The notes under the pieces: generated by a model
Databases searched by the model: none
Told to the model about the DNA's origin: nothing
The model's input: only the letters and a program-made list of their open reading frames with translations
Part shown: one piece after another, positions 1-6,303 of the stretch
Layout of the letters: each line of letters starts with the position of its first letter
How positions within the stretch are numbered: the stretch's first letter is position 1
Program-made: the position numbers and the translations under genes
From: Acetobacteraceae bacterium
Lineage (GTDB): Bacteria; Pseudomonadota; Alphaproteobacteria; Acetobacterales; Acetobacteraceae
NCBI GenBank assembly: GCA_947478535.1
Contig: CANJXD010000189.1
Span: 1-9,712, forward strand
DNA length: 9,712 nucleotides
Direction of reading: 5' to 3'

Positions 1-132
1 ACCATCGCGTGGATCAACCGCTGCCGTCGGCTCGCCAAGGATTGGGAAAACCTGAGCCGCAACGCACTCGCCTTCCTGCGGATGGCATCGATCAGGCTCA
101 TGGTCAGGAAACTATGCAATCCAAAGGGATGA
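1..132 (+). CDS. IS5-family (IS427-like) transposase, C-terminal fragment cut by the window edge
   Basis: Frame 1 is open from the first base to a TGA at 130-132 and gives 43 residues. They include the stretch RRLAKDWENLSRNALAFLR followed by IRLMVRKLCNP, the characteristic C-terminal tail of IS5-family DDE transposases of the IS427 group (usually the second ORF of a two-frame transposase). This tail lies after the catalytic Glu helix and contains its conserved R/K-rich residues. The start and catalytic domain lie outside the window, so whether the element is intact cannot be judged. It reads towards the minus-strand small membrane-protein gene that begins 38 bp further on. Family assignment rests on recognised sequence pattern, not on a search. 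Confidence 0.85.
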   Translation, partial: TIAWINRCRRLAKDWENLSRNALAFLRMASIRLMVRKLCNPKG

Positions 133-135
133 TCG

Positions 136-146
136 GAGACAGACTC
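136..146. repeat. probable right terminal inverted repeat of the IS5-family element
   Basis: Four bases after the transposase stop is GAGACAGACTC, which read inward from the outer end gives GAGTCTGTCTC. IS5-family ends commonly begin with G-rich GAG/GGG and the element usually ends very near the transposase stop. The next bases are TTAA, compatible with the short TA-containing target duplications of the IS427 group. The partner left end is outside the window, so the pairing cannot be confirmed. Confidence 0.4.
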
Positions 147-170
147 TTAACGGGAAGGGCCGGGGTTTCG

Positions 171-329
171 CTACTTCTTCCGCATCAGGGCGAAAGCAAG
201 CACGATGGCGGCGATGATGGCCACCGCCACCATCCCTTCCACCACCACGAAATTCGGCGCGTCCCGCGCCATGAAGACCGTCGTGACAACGCCGGCGGCC
301 GCCAGCAGCAGGCGGATCAGCCAGCCCAT
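171..329 (-). CDS. small two-helix membrane protein of unknown function
   Basis: This 52-residue frame starts with ATG at 329 and ends with TAG at 171-173. The protein begins MGWLIRLLLAAAG and ends with ALMRKK. It has two hydrophobic segments, about residues 4-20 and 27-49, joined by a short polar turn (ARDAPN) and closed by a basic tail, so it should be an inner-membrane hairpin protein. Its ATG lies only 3 bp after the stop of the upstream DUF1003 gene, and the preceding GAGG overlaps that stop, which implies translational coupling and a shared mRNA. I do not recognise a named family. Codon use matches the neighbours. The nearby IS end lies about 25 bp past its stop and does not interrupt it. 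Confidence 0.65.
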   Translation of the reverse strand: MGWLIRLLLAAAGVVTTVFMARDAPNFVVVEGMVAVAIIAAIVLAFALMRKK

Positions 330-332
330 TCC

Positions 333-860
333 TCAGGCCTCCCTTGCCGCATCACGCGACCGCAGCGCGCCTTCCAGCGCCTCGATCCGATCGACCGCGC
401 GCCGCAGCAGGTCCGTCAGCTCCACCAGCTGGCGTTCCCGCAGCAGGTCCATCTTCTCGTGCAGCAGCGCGATCTCCGCCTCCGACCGCAGGTTCACCTG
501 ATAATCCGCCACGGCGCGTTCCCGGTCCACGTCGGATTGCCGGTTCTGGCTCATCATGATGATCGGCGCCGTATAGGCGGCCTGGAAGGACAGCATGAGG
601 TTCAGCAGGATGAAGGGGTAGGGGTCCCAGGCATTGCCGCCGATCACCGCATTGGCGGTGATCCAGGTCAGCAGCATCCCGGACTGGATGACGATGAAGC
701 GCCAGGACCCGACCGTCGCGGCCACCGCATCGGCCAGCCTGCCGCCCAGCGTCGGCTTTGGCGGCTCGGCACTTTTCCGCCGCGCCCGGGCCCGCGCGAT
801 GGTGCGCCGCAGATGGGTGGGGGAGGCGGCGGGATGCGTGGCGGCTGAACTGCTGGTCAC
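333..860 (-). CDS. DUF1003 (COG4420) family membrane protein
   Basis: A predicted inner-membrane protein of 175 residues and unknown biochemical role. The DUF1003 signature is clear: LGGRLADAVAATVGSWRFI at about residues 38-56, then WITAN, DPYPFILLNLMLS at about 79-91, and AAYTAPIIMMSQNRQ leading into DR and DYQVNL. Two transmembrane helices are expected at about 53-73 and 81-103. The C-terminal third (about 128-168) is charged and heptad-like, so probably a cytoplasmic coiled coil. The first 35 residues are polar and basic. The frame is open to an upstream GTG at 881, which would add seven residues, but the GTG at 860 is preceded by AAGGGG (867-872) with a 6-base spacer and is preferred. It sits 3 bp upstream of the small membrane-protein gene and is probably cotranscribed with it. 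Confidence 0.85.
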   Translation of the reverse strand: MTSSSAATHPAASPTHLRRTIARARARRKSAEPPKPTLGGRLADAVAATVGSWRFIVIQSGMLLTWITANAVIGGNAWDPYPFILLNLMLSFQAAYTAPIIMMSQNRQSDVDRERAVADYQVNLRSEAEIALLHEKMDLLRERQLVELTDLLRRAVDRIEALEGALRSRDAAREA

Positions 861-924
861 GGGCTGCCCCTTCGGGATCACGCCGCAACCCTACACCGGC
901 CGGCCCCGCCAAGCCGCATCCCAA

Positions 925-940
925 GGGGCATTCCTGCCCC
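925..940 (-). terminator. short GC-rich hairpin after the SDR gene, possible weak terminator
   Basis: GGGGCA (925-930) pairs with TGCCCC (935-940) around a 4-base loop. On the minus-strand RNA the loop is GGAA, a GNRA-type tetraloop. It begins 8 bp beyond the SDR stop. Only TTGGG follows it, so there is no real U-tract. It may slow or end transcription between the SDR gene and the DUF1003 gene, or simply be a leader structure of the latter. Confidence 0.3.
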
Positions 941-947
941 GCGCCGC

Positions 948-1700
948 TCAATGGCTGCTGCGCAAAGTCCCGCCATCCACATGGATCACCTGGCCGGTGA
1001 TGTAGCGGGCGCGTGGCGAGCACAGGAAGGTGACCAGAACGCCGAGGTCCTCCGGCTCCCCGATGAAGCCCACGGGCACTTCCTTCGCCGCCCAGTCCTG
1101 CCGGGCTTCCTCCGTCGGCAGGATGCGCGCATCGATCTGCTCGGACCGGATGCGCCCGGGCGGCACCGAATTCACCGTGATGCCATCCCGCCCCAACTGC
1201 CGGGACAGCGCCTTCGCCCAGATATGCACGGCGCCGTTCGGCGCATTGGCGGCGTTGATGATGTGTGGCTCGTCCGACCCCGTGAGATTGACGATGCGGC
1301 CGTATTTGTTGGCTCGCATGGCGGGGATGATGGCATGCGCCATGCGCCGGCCAGCGTGGAAGTTGATCTCCATCGCCTCCATCCAGACCTCCTCCGGGCC
1401 GAGATCGACCTGCGGGCGGCTGCCGCCGGCGTTGTTCACCAGGATGTCGCAGCGGCCGAATCGGGCCAGCACGGCATCCCGCGTCCGCTCCGCAGCACCA
1501 GGGCTGGTGAAGTCCTCGACGATCACCAGCGGCTCGGCGCTCGCCGGCAGGCTGGCCGCGAATTCCTCCAGCAGTGGGCGGCGGCGGGCCAGGATGGCCA
1601 GCTTGCAGCCTTCCTCCGCCAGCAGCCGCGCGATGGTACGGCCGAGCCCCGCCGAGGCGCCGGTCACCAGCGCCACCTTGCCGGTCAGTTGCAGGTCCAT
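948..1700 (-). CDS. SDR-family oxidoreductase with a degenerate catalytic site
   Basis: A 250-residue cytoplasmic protein of normal length for the classical short-chain dehydrogenase/reductase family. Visible elements are the cofactor motif TGASAGLG (13-20), Arg39-Arg40-Arg41 after the second strand, which suggests NADP(H) preference, NNAG (89-92), the structural/catalytic Asn113, the PPG turn after strand 6, and the C-terminal ITGQVIHVDGG. Unusually, the YxxxK site aligns with Ala151-Asn-Ala-Pro-Asn155, so both the Tyr and the Lys are absent, and the catalytic Ser position falls on Gly141 with Ser142 beside it. The start is ATG at 1700, with GGGAG 9 bases upstream. It lies downstream of tctCBA in the same orientation but behind a strong terminator, so it probably has its own promoter. 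The fold is certain; the substrate and even the activity are not. Confidence 0.85.
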   Translation of the reverse strand: MDLQLTGKVALVTGASAGLGRTIARLLAEEGCKLAILARRRPLLEEFAASLPASAEPLVIVEDFTSPGAAERTRDAVLARFGRCDILVNNAGGSRPQVDLGPEEVWMEAMEINFHAGRRMAHAIIPAMRANKYGRIVNLTGSDEPHIINAANAPNGAVHIWAKALSRQLGRDGITVNSVPPGRIRSEQIDARILPTEEARQDWAAKEVPVGFIGEPEDLGVLVTFLCSPRARYITGQVIHVDGGTLRSSH

Positions 1701-1770
1701 GGATCAGGTCTCCCTTGAGGCCGCGGAGACTGCGTCGCCTGACCTCCGTGGGGAAGGGGTGGGGTGCCGC

Positions 1771-1805
1771 AAAAGAAAAGGGGCCGCCCCCTTCGGGACG
1801 GCCCC
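1771..1805 (-). terminator. intrinsic terminator of the tctCBA transcript
   Basis: An 11-bp stem, GGGGCCGTCCC with GGGGCGGCCCC on the minus-strand RNA (one G-U pair, 4-base loop GAAG), spans 1780-1805. It is followed on that strand by TTTTCTTTT (complement of 1771-1779). It starts 33 bp past the tctA stop. This is a textbook Rho-independent terminator and the clearest one in the window. It separates tctA from the SDR gene. Confidence 0.88.
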
Positions 1806-1837
1806 CTCTGTTTCACCCGGCAAAAGCCGGGGTCGCG

Positions 1838-3343
1838 TCAGCCGCCCTCGGACAGGGCCGCTTCCTTCTTCTTCCGCAGCCCCGGCAGCAGCATGGAGAT
1901 CAGCGCGAAGGCGCCAATCGCCAGCAGGGTCGCGGAGATCGGGCGCTGCAGGAACACCATGGCATCGCCACGGGACAGCAGCATCGCGCGGCGGAGGTGT
2001 TCTTCCATCATCGGCCCGAGCACGAAGCCGATCAGCAGCGGCGCGCCTTCCAGCTTCAGCTTGGAGCAGAGATAGCCGAACAGGCCGAACAGCACCGTCA
2101 GATAGACGTCGAAGACGTTGTTGTTCAGCGAATACACGCCGATCGCGCAGAAGATCAGGATCGACGGGTAGAGGTAGCGGTAGGGAACCTCGAGCAGCTT
2201 CACCCACATGCCGATCATCGGCAGGTTGATGACGAGCAGCATCAGGTTGCCGAGCCACATGGAGCAGATCAGGCCCCAGAACAGGTCCGGCTGGGCTTCC
2301 ACCATGCGGGGCCCGGGCTGGATGCCCTGGATGATCAGCGCGCCGACCATCAGCGCCATCACGGCGTTGGCCGGGATGCCGAGGGTGAGCAGCGGGATGA
2401 AGCTGGTCTGGGCGGCGGCGTTGTTCGCCGACTCCGGGCCGGCCACGCCCTCGATGGCGCCGGTGCCGAATTCATGCCGGAACTTCGAGACCTTGCTTTC
2501 CAGCATGTAGGACCCGAAGGCCGCCAGCGCCGCGCCGCCACCCGGCAGGATGCCGAGCACGGAGCCAATCGCAGTGCCGCGGATGATCGGGGCGATGGAG
2601 CGCATCGTCTCGGCGCGCGTCAGCCACAGGCTCTCGACCTTGTTGGTCAGGACCGAGCGGCTTTCCGGGCGTTCGAGGTTGAGGATGATCTCGCCGATGC
2701 CGAACATGCCCATGGCGACCGGCACGAAGCCGATGCCGTCGGACAGTTCCGGCACGCCGAAGGTGAAGCGCTGCTGGCCGGTCTGCACGTCCGTGCCCAC
2801 CAGGCCAAGCGCAACGCCGAGCACCACCATCCCGATCGACTTCACGATGGAGCCCTGCGCGAGCACCGCCGAGATGATGAGACCGAGGAACATGAGGGAG
2901 AAGTAGTCGGCCGGGCCGAAGGACAGCGCCACCGAGGTGAGCAGCGGGCCCGAGGCGGCGACCAGGATGGTGGCGAAGGTGCCGGCGATGAAGGAGCCGA
3001 GCGCGGAGATGGTCAGCGCCGCGCCGGCCCGACCCTTGCGGGCCATCTTGTAGCCTTCGAGCGTGGTGACCACCGAGGAGACTTCGCCCGGCAGGTTCAG
3101 CAGGATCGAGGTGGTGGAGCCGCCATACTGCGCGCCGTAGTAGATGCCGGCGAGCATGATGATGGCCGTCGTCGCCGACATGCCGAAGGTGATGGGCAGC
3201 AGCAGCGAGATGGTGGCCACCGGGCCGATGCCCGGCAGCACGCCGATCGCGGTGCCGATGAAGGCACCGAGCAGGGCGAAGATGAGGTTGTCGAAGCTCA
3301 GCGCGACGACGAAGCCGTGCGCGAGATTGGAGAAAAGATCCAT
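1838..3343 (-). CDS. tctA: tripartite tricarboxylate transporter large permease TctA
   Basis: The large integral membrane subunit of a TTT-family secondary transporter, which moves carboxylates across the inner membrane, driven by an ion gradient, after capture by a periplasmic binding protein. The 501-residue length is typical. Family motifs are GTAIGVLPGIGPVATISLLLP (about 30-50), AQYGGSTTSILLNLPGE (71-87), a second LGILPGGGAALAAFGSY repeat (from about 250), and EGVAGPESANNAAAQTSFIP followed by LGIPANAVMALMVGAL. The two LPG repeats reflect the internal duplication of this family. About ten or more hydrophobic helices are spread along the chain, and the C-terminus is charged (LRKKKEAALSEGG). 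The start is ATG at 3343, 19 bp after the tctB stop, in one operon with tctB and tctC. The substrate cannot be told from the permease. Confidence 0.95.
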   Translation of the reverse strand: MDLFSNLAHGFVVALSFDNLIFALLGAFIGTAIGVLPGIGPVATISLLLPITFGMSATTAIIMLAGIYYGAQYGGSTTSILLNLPGEVSSVVTTLEGYKMARKGRAGAALTISALGSFIAGTFATILVAASGPLLTSVALSFGPADYFSLMFLGLIISAVLAQGSIVKSIGMVVLGVALGLVGTDVQTGQQRFTFGVPELSDGIGFVPVAMGMFGIGEIILNLERPESRSVLTNKVESLWLTRAETMRSIAPIIRGTAIGSVLGILPGGGAALAAFGSYMLESKVSKFRHEFGTGAIEGVAGPESANNAAAQTSFIPLLTLGIPANAVMALMVGALIIQGIQPGPRMVEAQPDLFWGLICSMWLGNLMLLVINLPMIGMWVKLLEVPYRYLYPSILIFCAIGVYSLNNNVFDVYLTVLFGLFGYLCSKLKLEGAPLLIGFVLGPMMEEHLRRAMLLSRGDAMVFLQRPISATLLAIGAFALISMLLPGLRKKKEAALSEGG

Positions 3344-3362
3344 GGTTCTGGGGTCCCCGCTC

Positions 3363-3806
3363 TCAGAACGTCGGCCAGAGGTTCACCCGGATATCCAATT
3401 CCCGGATGAACACAAACCAGCAGAGCGCCATGAGAAAGATGATGAGGCCGAGTACGCCGAGCGGACGATGCGTCCGGTCGCCGAGCGCCGAGACCGCGAC
3501 CGTTGCGGCGATGGCGAGGAAGAGCCCGCCCTTCTCCAGCAGCAGGCCGAAGATGCACAGCGAGGCCAGGATGAGCAGAAGCTCGCGCATCGCCCACTTC
3601 TCAAGCGGGTCAGGGCCACTGAACAGGCCCATGCCGAGTACGATGGCACCGAGGCCCAATTGCAGATAGAAGGTCAGCATCGGCATGTAGCCGGGGCCCA
3701 TGCGCCGGGGGGTGCCCAACGTATGGTCCTGGTTGAGCCAAAGGCCGATGATCGCGATCACGATCAGCAGCACCCCGGACGCTACGTCCTTCGCGTTGAT
3801 TTTCAT
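3363..3806 (-). CDS. tctB: tripartite tricarboxylate transporter small subunit TctB
   Basis: The small membrane subunit of the TTT transporter, 147 residues, partner of TctA. It begins MKINAKDVASGVLLIVIAI and shows four hydrophobic segments in the usual TctB layout: about residues 9-26, 44-62, 75-100 as a longer double stretch, and 112-137. The conserved LGTPRRMGPGYMP loop follows the first helix. The frame is open upstream to 3965, but that extension is Arg-rich, hydrophilic and unlike TctB. The ATG at 3806 is preceded by GAGGTGGGG, which places a purine-rich ribosome site a few bases away, so 3806 is chosen. It is 19 bp upstream of tctA and 207 bp downstream of tctC. Subunits of this type diverge fast; assignment relies on size, topology and position. 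Confidence 0.88.
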   Translation of the reverse strand: MKINAKDVASGVLLIVIAIIGLWLNQDHTLGTPRRMGPGYMPMLTFYLQLGLGAIVLGMGLFSGPDPLEKWAMRELLLILASLCIFGLLLEKGGLFLAIAATVAVSALGDRTHRPLGVLGLIIFLMALCWFVFIRELDIRVNLWPTF

Positions 3807-4013
3807 CCCCACCTCGTTCCTGGCCGGCCCGCGCCGGCTGTTAGCCCGATTTCGTCCAACCCCACGGTGCCAGCGAAATGCCCGGCACCGCAACTTCCTT
3901 GCTGCCCCGCCCCACCGGTCATCCCGGACATGGCGCTGGGCGGCACCCTGACGCAGCCTATACATTCACGCAATCGCGACCGGCGTGAAGACTGCGACAT
4001 GATCCTGATTTGT
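3807..4013 (-). promoter_or_regulatory. tctC-tctB intergenic spacer with three hairpins
   Basis: These 207 bp hold no credible gene. Three inverted repeats lie in order of transcription: TTCACGC/GCGTGAA with an 11-base loop (3965-3989), CGGTGCC/GGCACCG with a 12-base loop (3865-3890), and GCCGGC/GCCGGC with a 4-base loop (3823-3838), the last ending 17 bases before the tctB start. None is followed by a U-tract, so full termination is not expected. A TATAGG on the minus strand (3957-3962) could be a -10 element for tctB, but I see no matching -35. The likeliest role is to set a higher level of binding protein than of permease, by protecting the tctC 3' end or by partial termination. This is inference from the structures. 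Confidence 0.45.
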
Positions 4014-4994
4014 CTAGTCGGCCGATGCCCCAGAGCTGCGCACCACCGGTGCCCAGGCGGCCACTTCCGCCGCGACGAAGGCGGAAAACTGCGCCGGGGT
4101 CATGTCCCCCGGCGTCCCGCCCAGCTCCGCGAAGCGCTGCCGCGATTCCGGGGTGGCGATCACCGCCATCGTCTCCCGGTGCAGGCGCTCCACGACGGCG
4201 GGCGCCATCCCCGCCGGCCCGGACAGCGCGAACCAGGAGGTGCTGACCAGCTCGAACCCCTGTTCGCGGAAGGTGGGCACATCGGGGAAGGCGGAGTGGC
4301 GCGCGGCGCTGCTCATCGCGATCGCCCGCACGCTGCCTTGCCGCACATGCCCGGCCGCGGAGGGCAGGCTGTCCGACATCATCGGCACCTGGCCCGAGAT
4401 CACCGCCGTCATCGCCGGGCCGGCGCCGCGGAAGGGAACATGGGTATGGTCGATCCCCGCCATCTCGCTGAAGCGCACCAGCAGCAGGTGGTTCGAGGAC
4501 CCGGCCCCGGAGGATGCCATGTCGAGCCCGCCGCGCCGCGTCTTCGCCAGCGCCACCAGATCACGAAGGCTGTTGATCTCGCTCCGGTTGTTCACCACCC
4601 AGACAGAGGGGTTGGTGATCACCATCGCGATGTGGGTGAAGCTGCGGACGGGATCGTAGCGAACCCGCGCGCCATACAGCGCCGGGCTGATCCCGTGGCT
4701 CGCGATGTTGCTCATCACCAACGTGTTGCCGTCCGGCGCCGCATCCGCGACCACCTGGCTGCCCGTGGTCGCGCCGGCGCCGGGCCGGTTCTCCACCACC
4801 ACCGGCACGCCAAGCCGCTGCGCGAGCCCATCGGCCACGAGCCGCGCGGAGAGATCTGTGCTGCCACCGGGCGCGAAGGGAACGACGAGGCGGATGGAGC
4901 CGTTCGGCCAGGATTGCGCCCGCGCAACGGAGGGAGCCGCCAGCAGCGCTGCGGTTCCCAGCATCATCAGGTGGCGGCGAAGCTGTCCGGACAT
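4014..4994 (-). CDS. tctC: Bug-family periplasmic substrate-binding protein (TctC)
   Basis: A 326-residue periplasmic protein that captures a carboxylate-type solute and hands it to TctAB. The N-terminus is a signal peptide with RR at 6-7, a hydrophobic core MMLGTAALLAA, and a likely cleavage after Ala26 in ARA-QS. The mature part opens with the Bug hallmark IRLVVPFAPGGSTD (34-47), then VVVENRPGAGATTG (65-78) and APDGNTLVMSN (from 86). The loop around Gly43-Asp47 and the region after Asn69 normally grip the ligand carboxylate. HVPFRGAGPA and the C-terminal GTPGDMTPAQFSAFV are also typical. The start is ATG at 4994 with GAGGGAG about 5 bases upstream. It is the first gene of the tctCBA operon and is transcribed away from the M20D operon. 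Ligand unknown: Bug proteins vary from dicarboxylates to aromatic acids and amino-acid derivatives. Confidence 0.93.
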   Translation of the reverse strand: MSGQLRRHLMMLGTAALLAAPSVARAQSWPNGSIRLVVPFAPGGSTDLSARLVADGLAQRLGVPVVVENRPGAGATTGSQVVADAAPDGNTLVMSNIASHGISPALYGARVRYDPVRSFTHIAMVITNPSVWVVNNRSEINSLRDLVALAKTRRGGLDMASSGAGSSNHLLLVRFSEMAGIDHTHVPFRGAGPAMTAVISGQVPMMSDSLPSAAGHVRQGSVRAIAMSSAARHSAFPDVPTFREQGFELVSTSWFALSGPAGMAPAVVERLHRETMAVIATPESRQRFAELGGTPGDMTPAQFSAFVAAEVAAWAPVVRSSGASAD

Positions 4995-5117
4995 TTGCGC
5001 TCCCTCGGTTGGTCAGGCGTATGGCATGCGTCTTTCGATCTTCGCAAGCGGCCGTTCTTGCCATGACCGCATCTTCACCTAGGATCGCCCCTAGAAAATC
5101 GCTTGGAGCGATCGTCA
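4995..5117. promoter_or_regulatory. divergent promoter region between tctC and the M20D operon
   Basis: These 123 bp must hold promoters for both directions. On the minus strand, TTGCGA (5042-5047) and CATACG (5018-5023), 18 bp apart, form a weak candidate promoter for tctC. Towards the M20D gene there is an inverted repeat, CTAGG-N6-CCTAG (5079-5094), only 24 bp before its ATG, placed where an operator would block or recruit polymerase. No regulator gene is present in the window, so the controlling protein is unknown. Confidence 0.35.
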
Positions 5118-6293
5118 ATGCTCGTCAACGACCCCGGCCGCCGTATCCGTGAAGCCGTGGAGGCGATCGAGCCGCAGCTCATCGCCATCCGCCGCGACAT
5201 CCACGCCCATCCCGAACTCGCCTTCGAGGAAACACGCACAGCGGGTATCGTCGCCGCCGAACTCGCGCGGCTGGCGATCCCGCATCGCACCGGTGTCGGC
5301 CGCACCGGCGTACTCGGCGTGATCGAGGGCGGGCGCCCCGGGCCCACACTGGCCATTCGCGCCGATATGGACGCGCTGCCGATCCATGAGGATACCGGCC
5401 TTCCCTTCGCCAGCACCGCGGCGGGGAAGATGCATGCCTGCGGGCATGACATCCACACCTCCACCCTGCTTGGCGTTGCCGCCGTGCTGAAGGAGATGGC
5501 GCCCCAGCTCGCCGGCCGCGTCGTACTGGTGTTCCAGCCGGCGGAGGAAGTGCTGGAAGGTGCGGCCGCGATGATCGCCGATGGCGCGGCGGAGGGCATC
5601 GACCTCGCCCTCGGTTTCCACAATCATCCCGACATGAAGCTGGGCAGCTTCGGCTTCGCGCGCGGCGCCTGCCTCGCCGCCTCGGACCGCTTCGACCTCA
5701 TCGTGCGCGGCAAGTCCGGCCATGCGGCGCACCCTTACGCCGCCGTCGATCCCATCGTCGCCGCCAGCAACTTCGTGACGCAGGTGCAGACGGTCGTCAG
5801 CCGCGAGATCAAGCCGATGCACCCCGCCGTCGTCACCATCGCGCAGTTCACGGCCGGCACGACCTACAACATCATCCCCGAGCGCGTGCACATCAAAGGC
5901 ACCGTCCGCACCCTGCATGAGCCAGCGCGGGATCTGGCGGAACAGGCGATCCGCCGCCTCATCCAGGGGATCGAGATCGGCATGCGCGTCACCTGCACGC
6001 TCGACTACCAGCGTAAGGTGCCGCCGCTGATGAACGATGACCGCGTGCTGGAACCGACGCTCGCCGCCGTGCGCGCGCAATTCGGCGAGGTGGTGGAGGA
6101 AGGCGATCCCTCGATGGGCAGCGAGGATTTCTCCGAATTCGCCTCCCGCGCACCGGCTTTCCAGTTGCGCATCGGCAGCGGCGCCGAAGGGCGCGACGAC
6201 AAGCTGCACAATGACAAGTATCAGCCTGACGAGCGCTGCATCGGCCTCGGCGTGCAGGCGCTGAGCCGCGCCGCGCTCGATATCCTGGCCTGA
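5118..6293 (+). CDS. M20D-family metal-dependent amidohydrolase (hippurate/N-acyl-amino-acid hydrolase type)
   Basis: A cytoplasmic metallohydrolase of 391 residues, expected to cleave an amide bond between an acyl group and an amino acid or similar amine. Known relatives act on hippurate, indole-3-acetyl amino acids and N-acetyl amino acids. Family motifs in order: HAHPEL (29-34), RADMDALP (81-88), ACGHD (107-111), QPAEE (140-144, first Glu the likely general base, second a metal ligand), FHNHP (167-171), the dimerisation-domain stretch with GKSGHAAHP, TTYNIIPE, GSEDF, and His364 near the C-terminus. All expected metal ligands are present (Cys108, His110, Glu144, His170, His364). A TTG at 5103 would add five residues, but the ATG at 5118 has GGAG 9 bases upstream and is preferred. 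It is the first gene of an operon with two ketopantoate-reductase-like genes, the next starting 10 bp on. Exact substrate unknown. Confidence 0.93.
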   Translation: MLVNDPGRRIREAVEAIEPQLIAIRRDIHAHPELAFEETRTAGIVAAELARLAIPHRTGVGRTGVLGVIEGGRPGPTLAIRADMDALPIHEDTGLPFASTAAGKMHACGHDIHTSTLLGVAAVLKEMAPQLAGRVVLVFQPAEEVLEGAAAMIADGAAEGIDLALGFHNHPDMKLGSFGFARGACLAASDRFDLIVRGKSGHAAHPYAAVDPIVAASNFVTQVQTVVSREIKPMHPAVVTIAQFTAGTTYNIIPERVHIKGTVRTLHEPARDLAEQAIRRLIQGIEIGMRVTCTLDYQRKVPPLMNDDRVLEPTLAAVRAQFGEVVEEGDPSMGSEDFSEFASRAPAFQLRIGSGAEGRDDKLHNDKYQPDERCIGLGVQALSRAALDILA

Positions 6294-6303
6294 GGCGCGC
6301 GCG

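Noticed and set aside
147..170. Possible gene or promoter between the IS end and the small membrane-protein gene
   Set aside because: Only 24 bp, with no promoter-like or coding pattern.
861..881. Upstream GTG start of the DUF1003 gene
   Set aside because: The GTG at 860 has AAGGGG at a 6-base spacing, which lies inside the putative extension; the upstream codon has only a weak site.
1574..3409. Long plus-strand open frame opposite tctA
   Set aside because: Its translation is a His/Arg/Asp/Gln-rich low-complexity chain produced by reading a GC-rich gene backwards; the opposite strand is unmistakably TctA.
3807..3965. N-terminal extension of tctB to an upstream start
   Set aside because: The 53 extra residues are Arg-rich, contain the hairpin-coding bases, and do not resemble a TctB N-terminus; the ATG at 3806 has its own ribosome site.
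3144..5066. Long plus-strand open frame opposite tctC and tctB
   Set aside because: Same antisense artefact; no domain pattern, and it crosses the hairpin spacer and two recognised genes.
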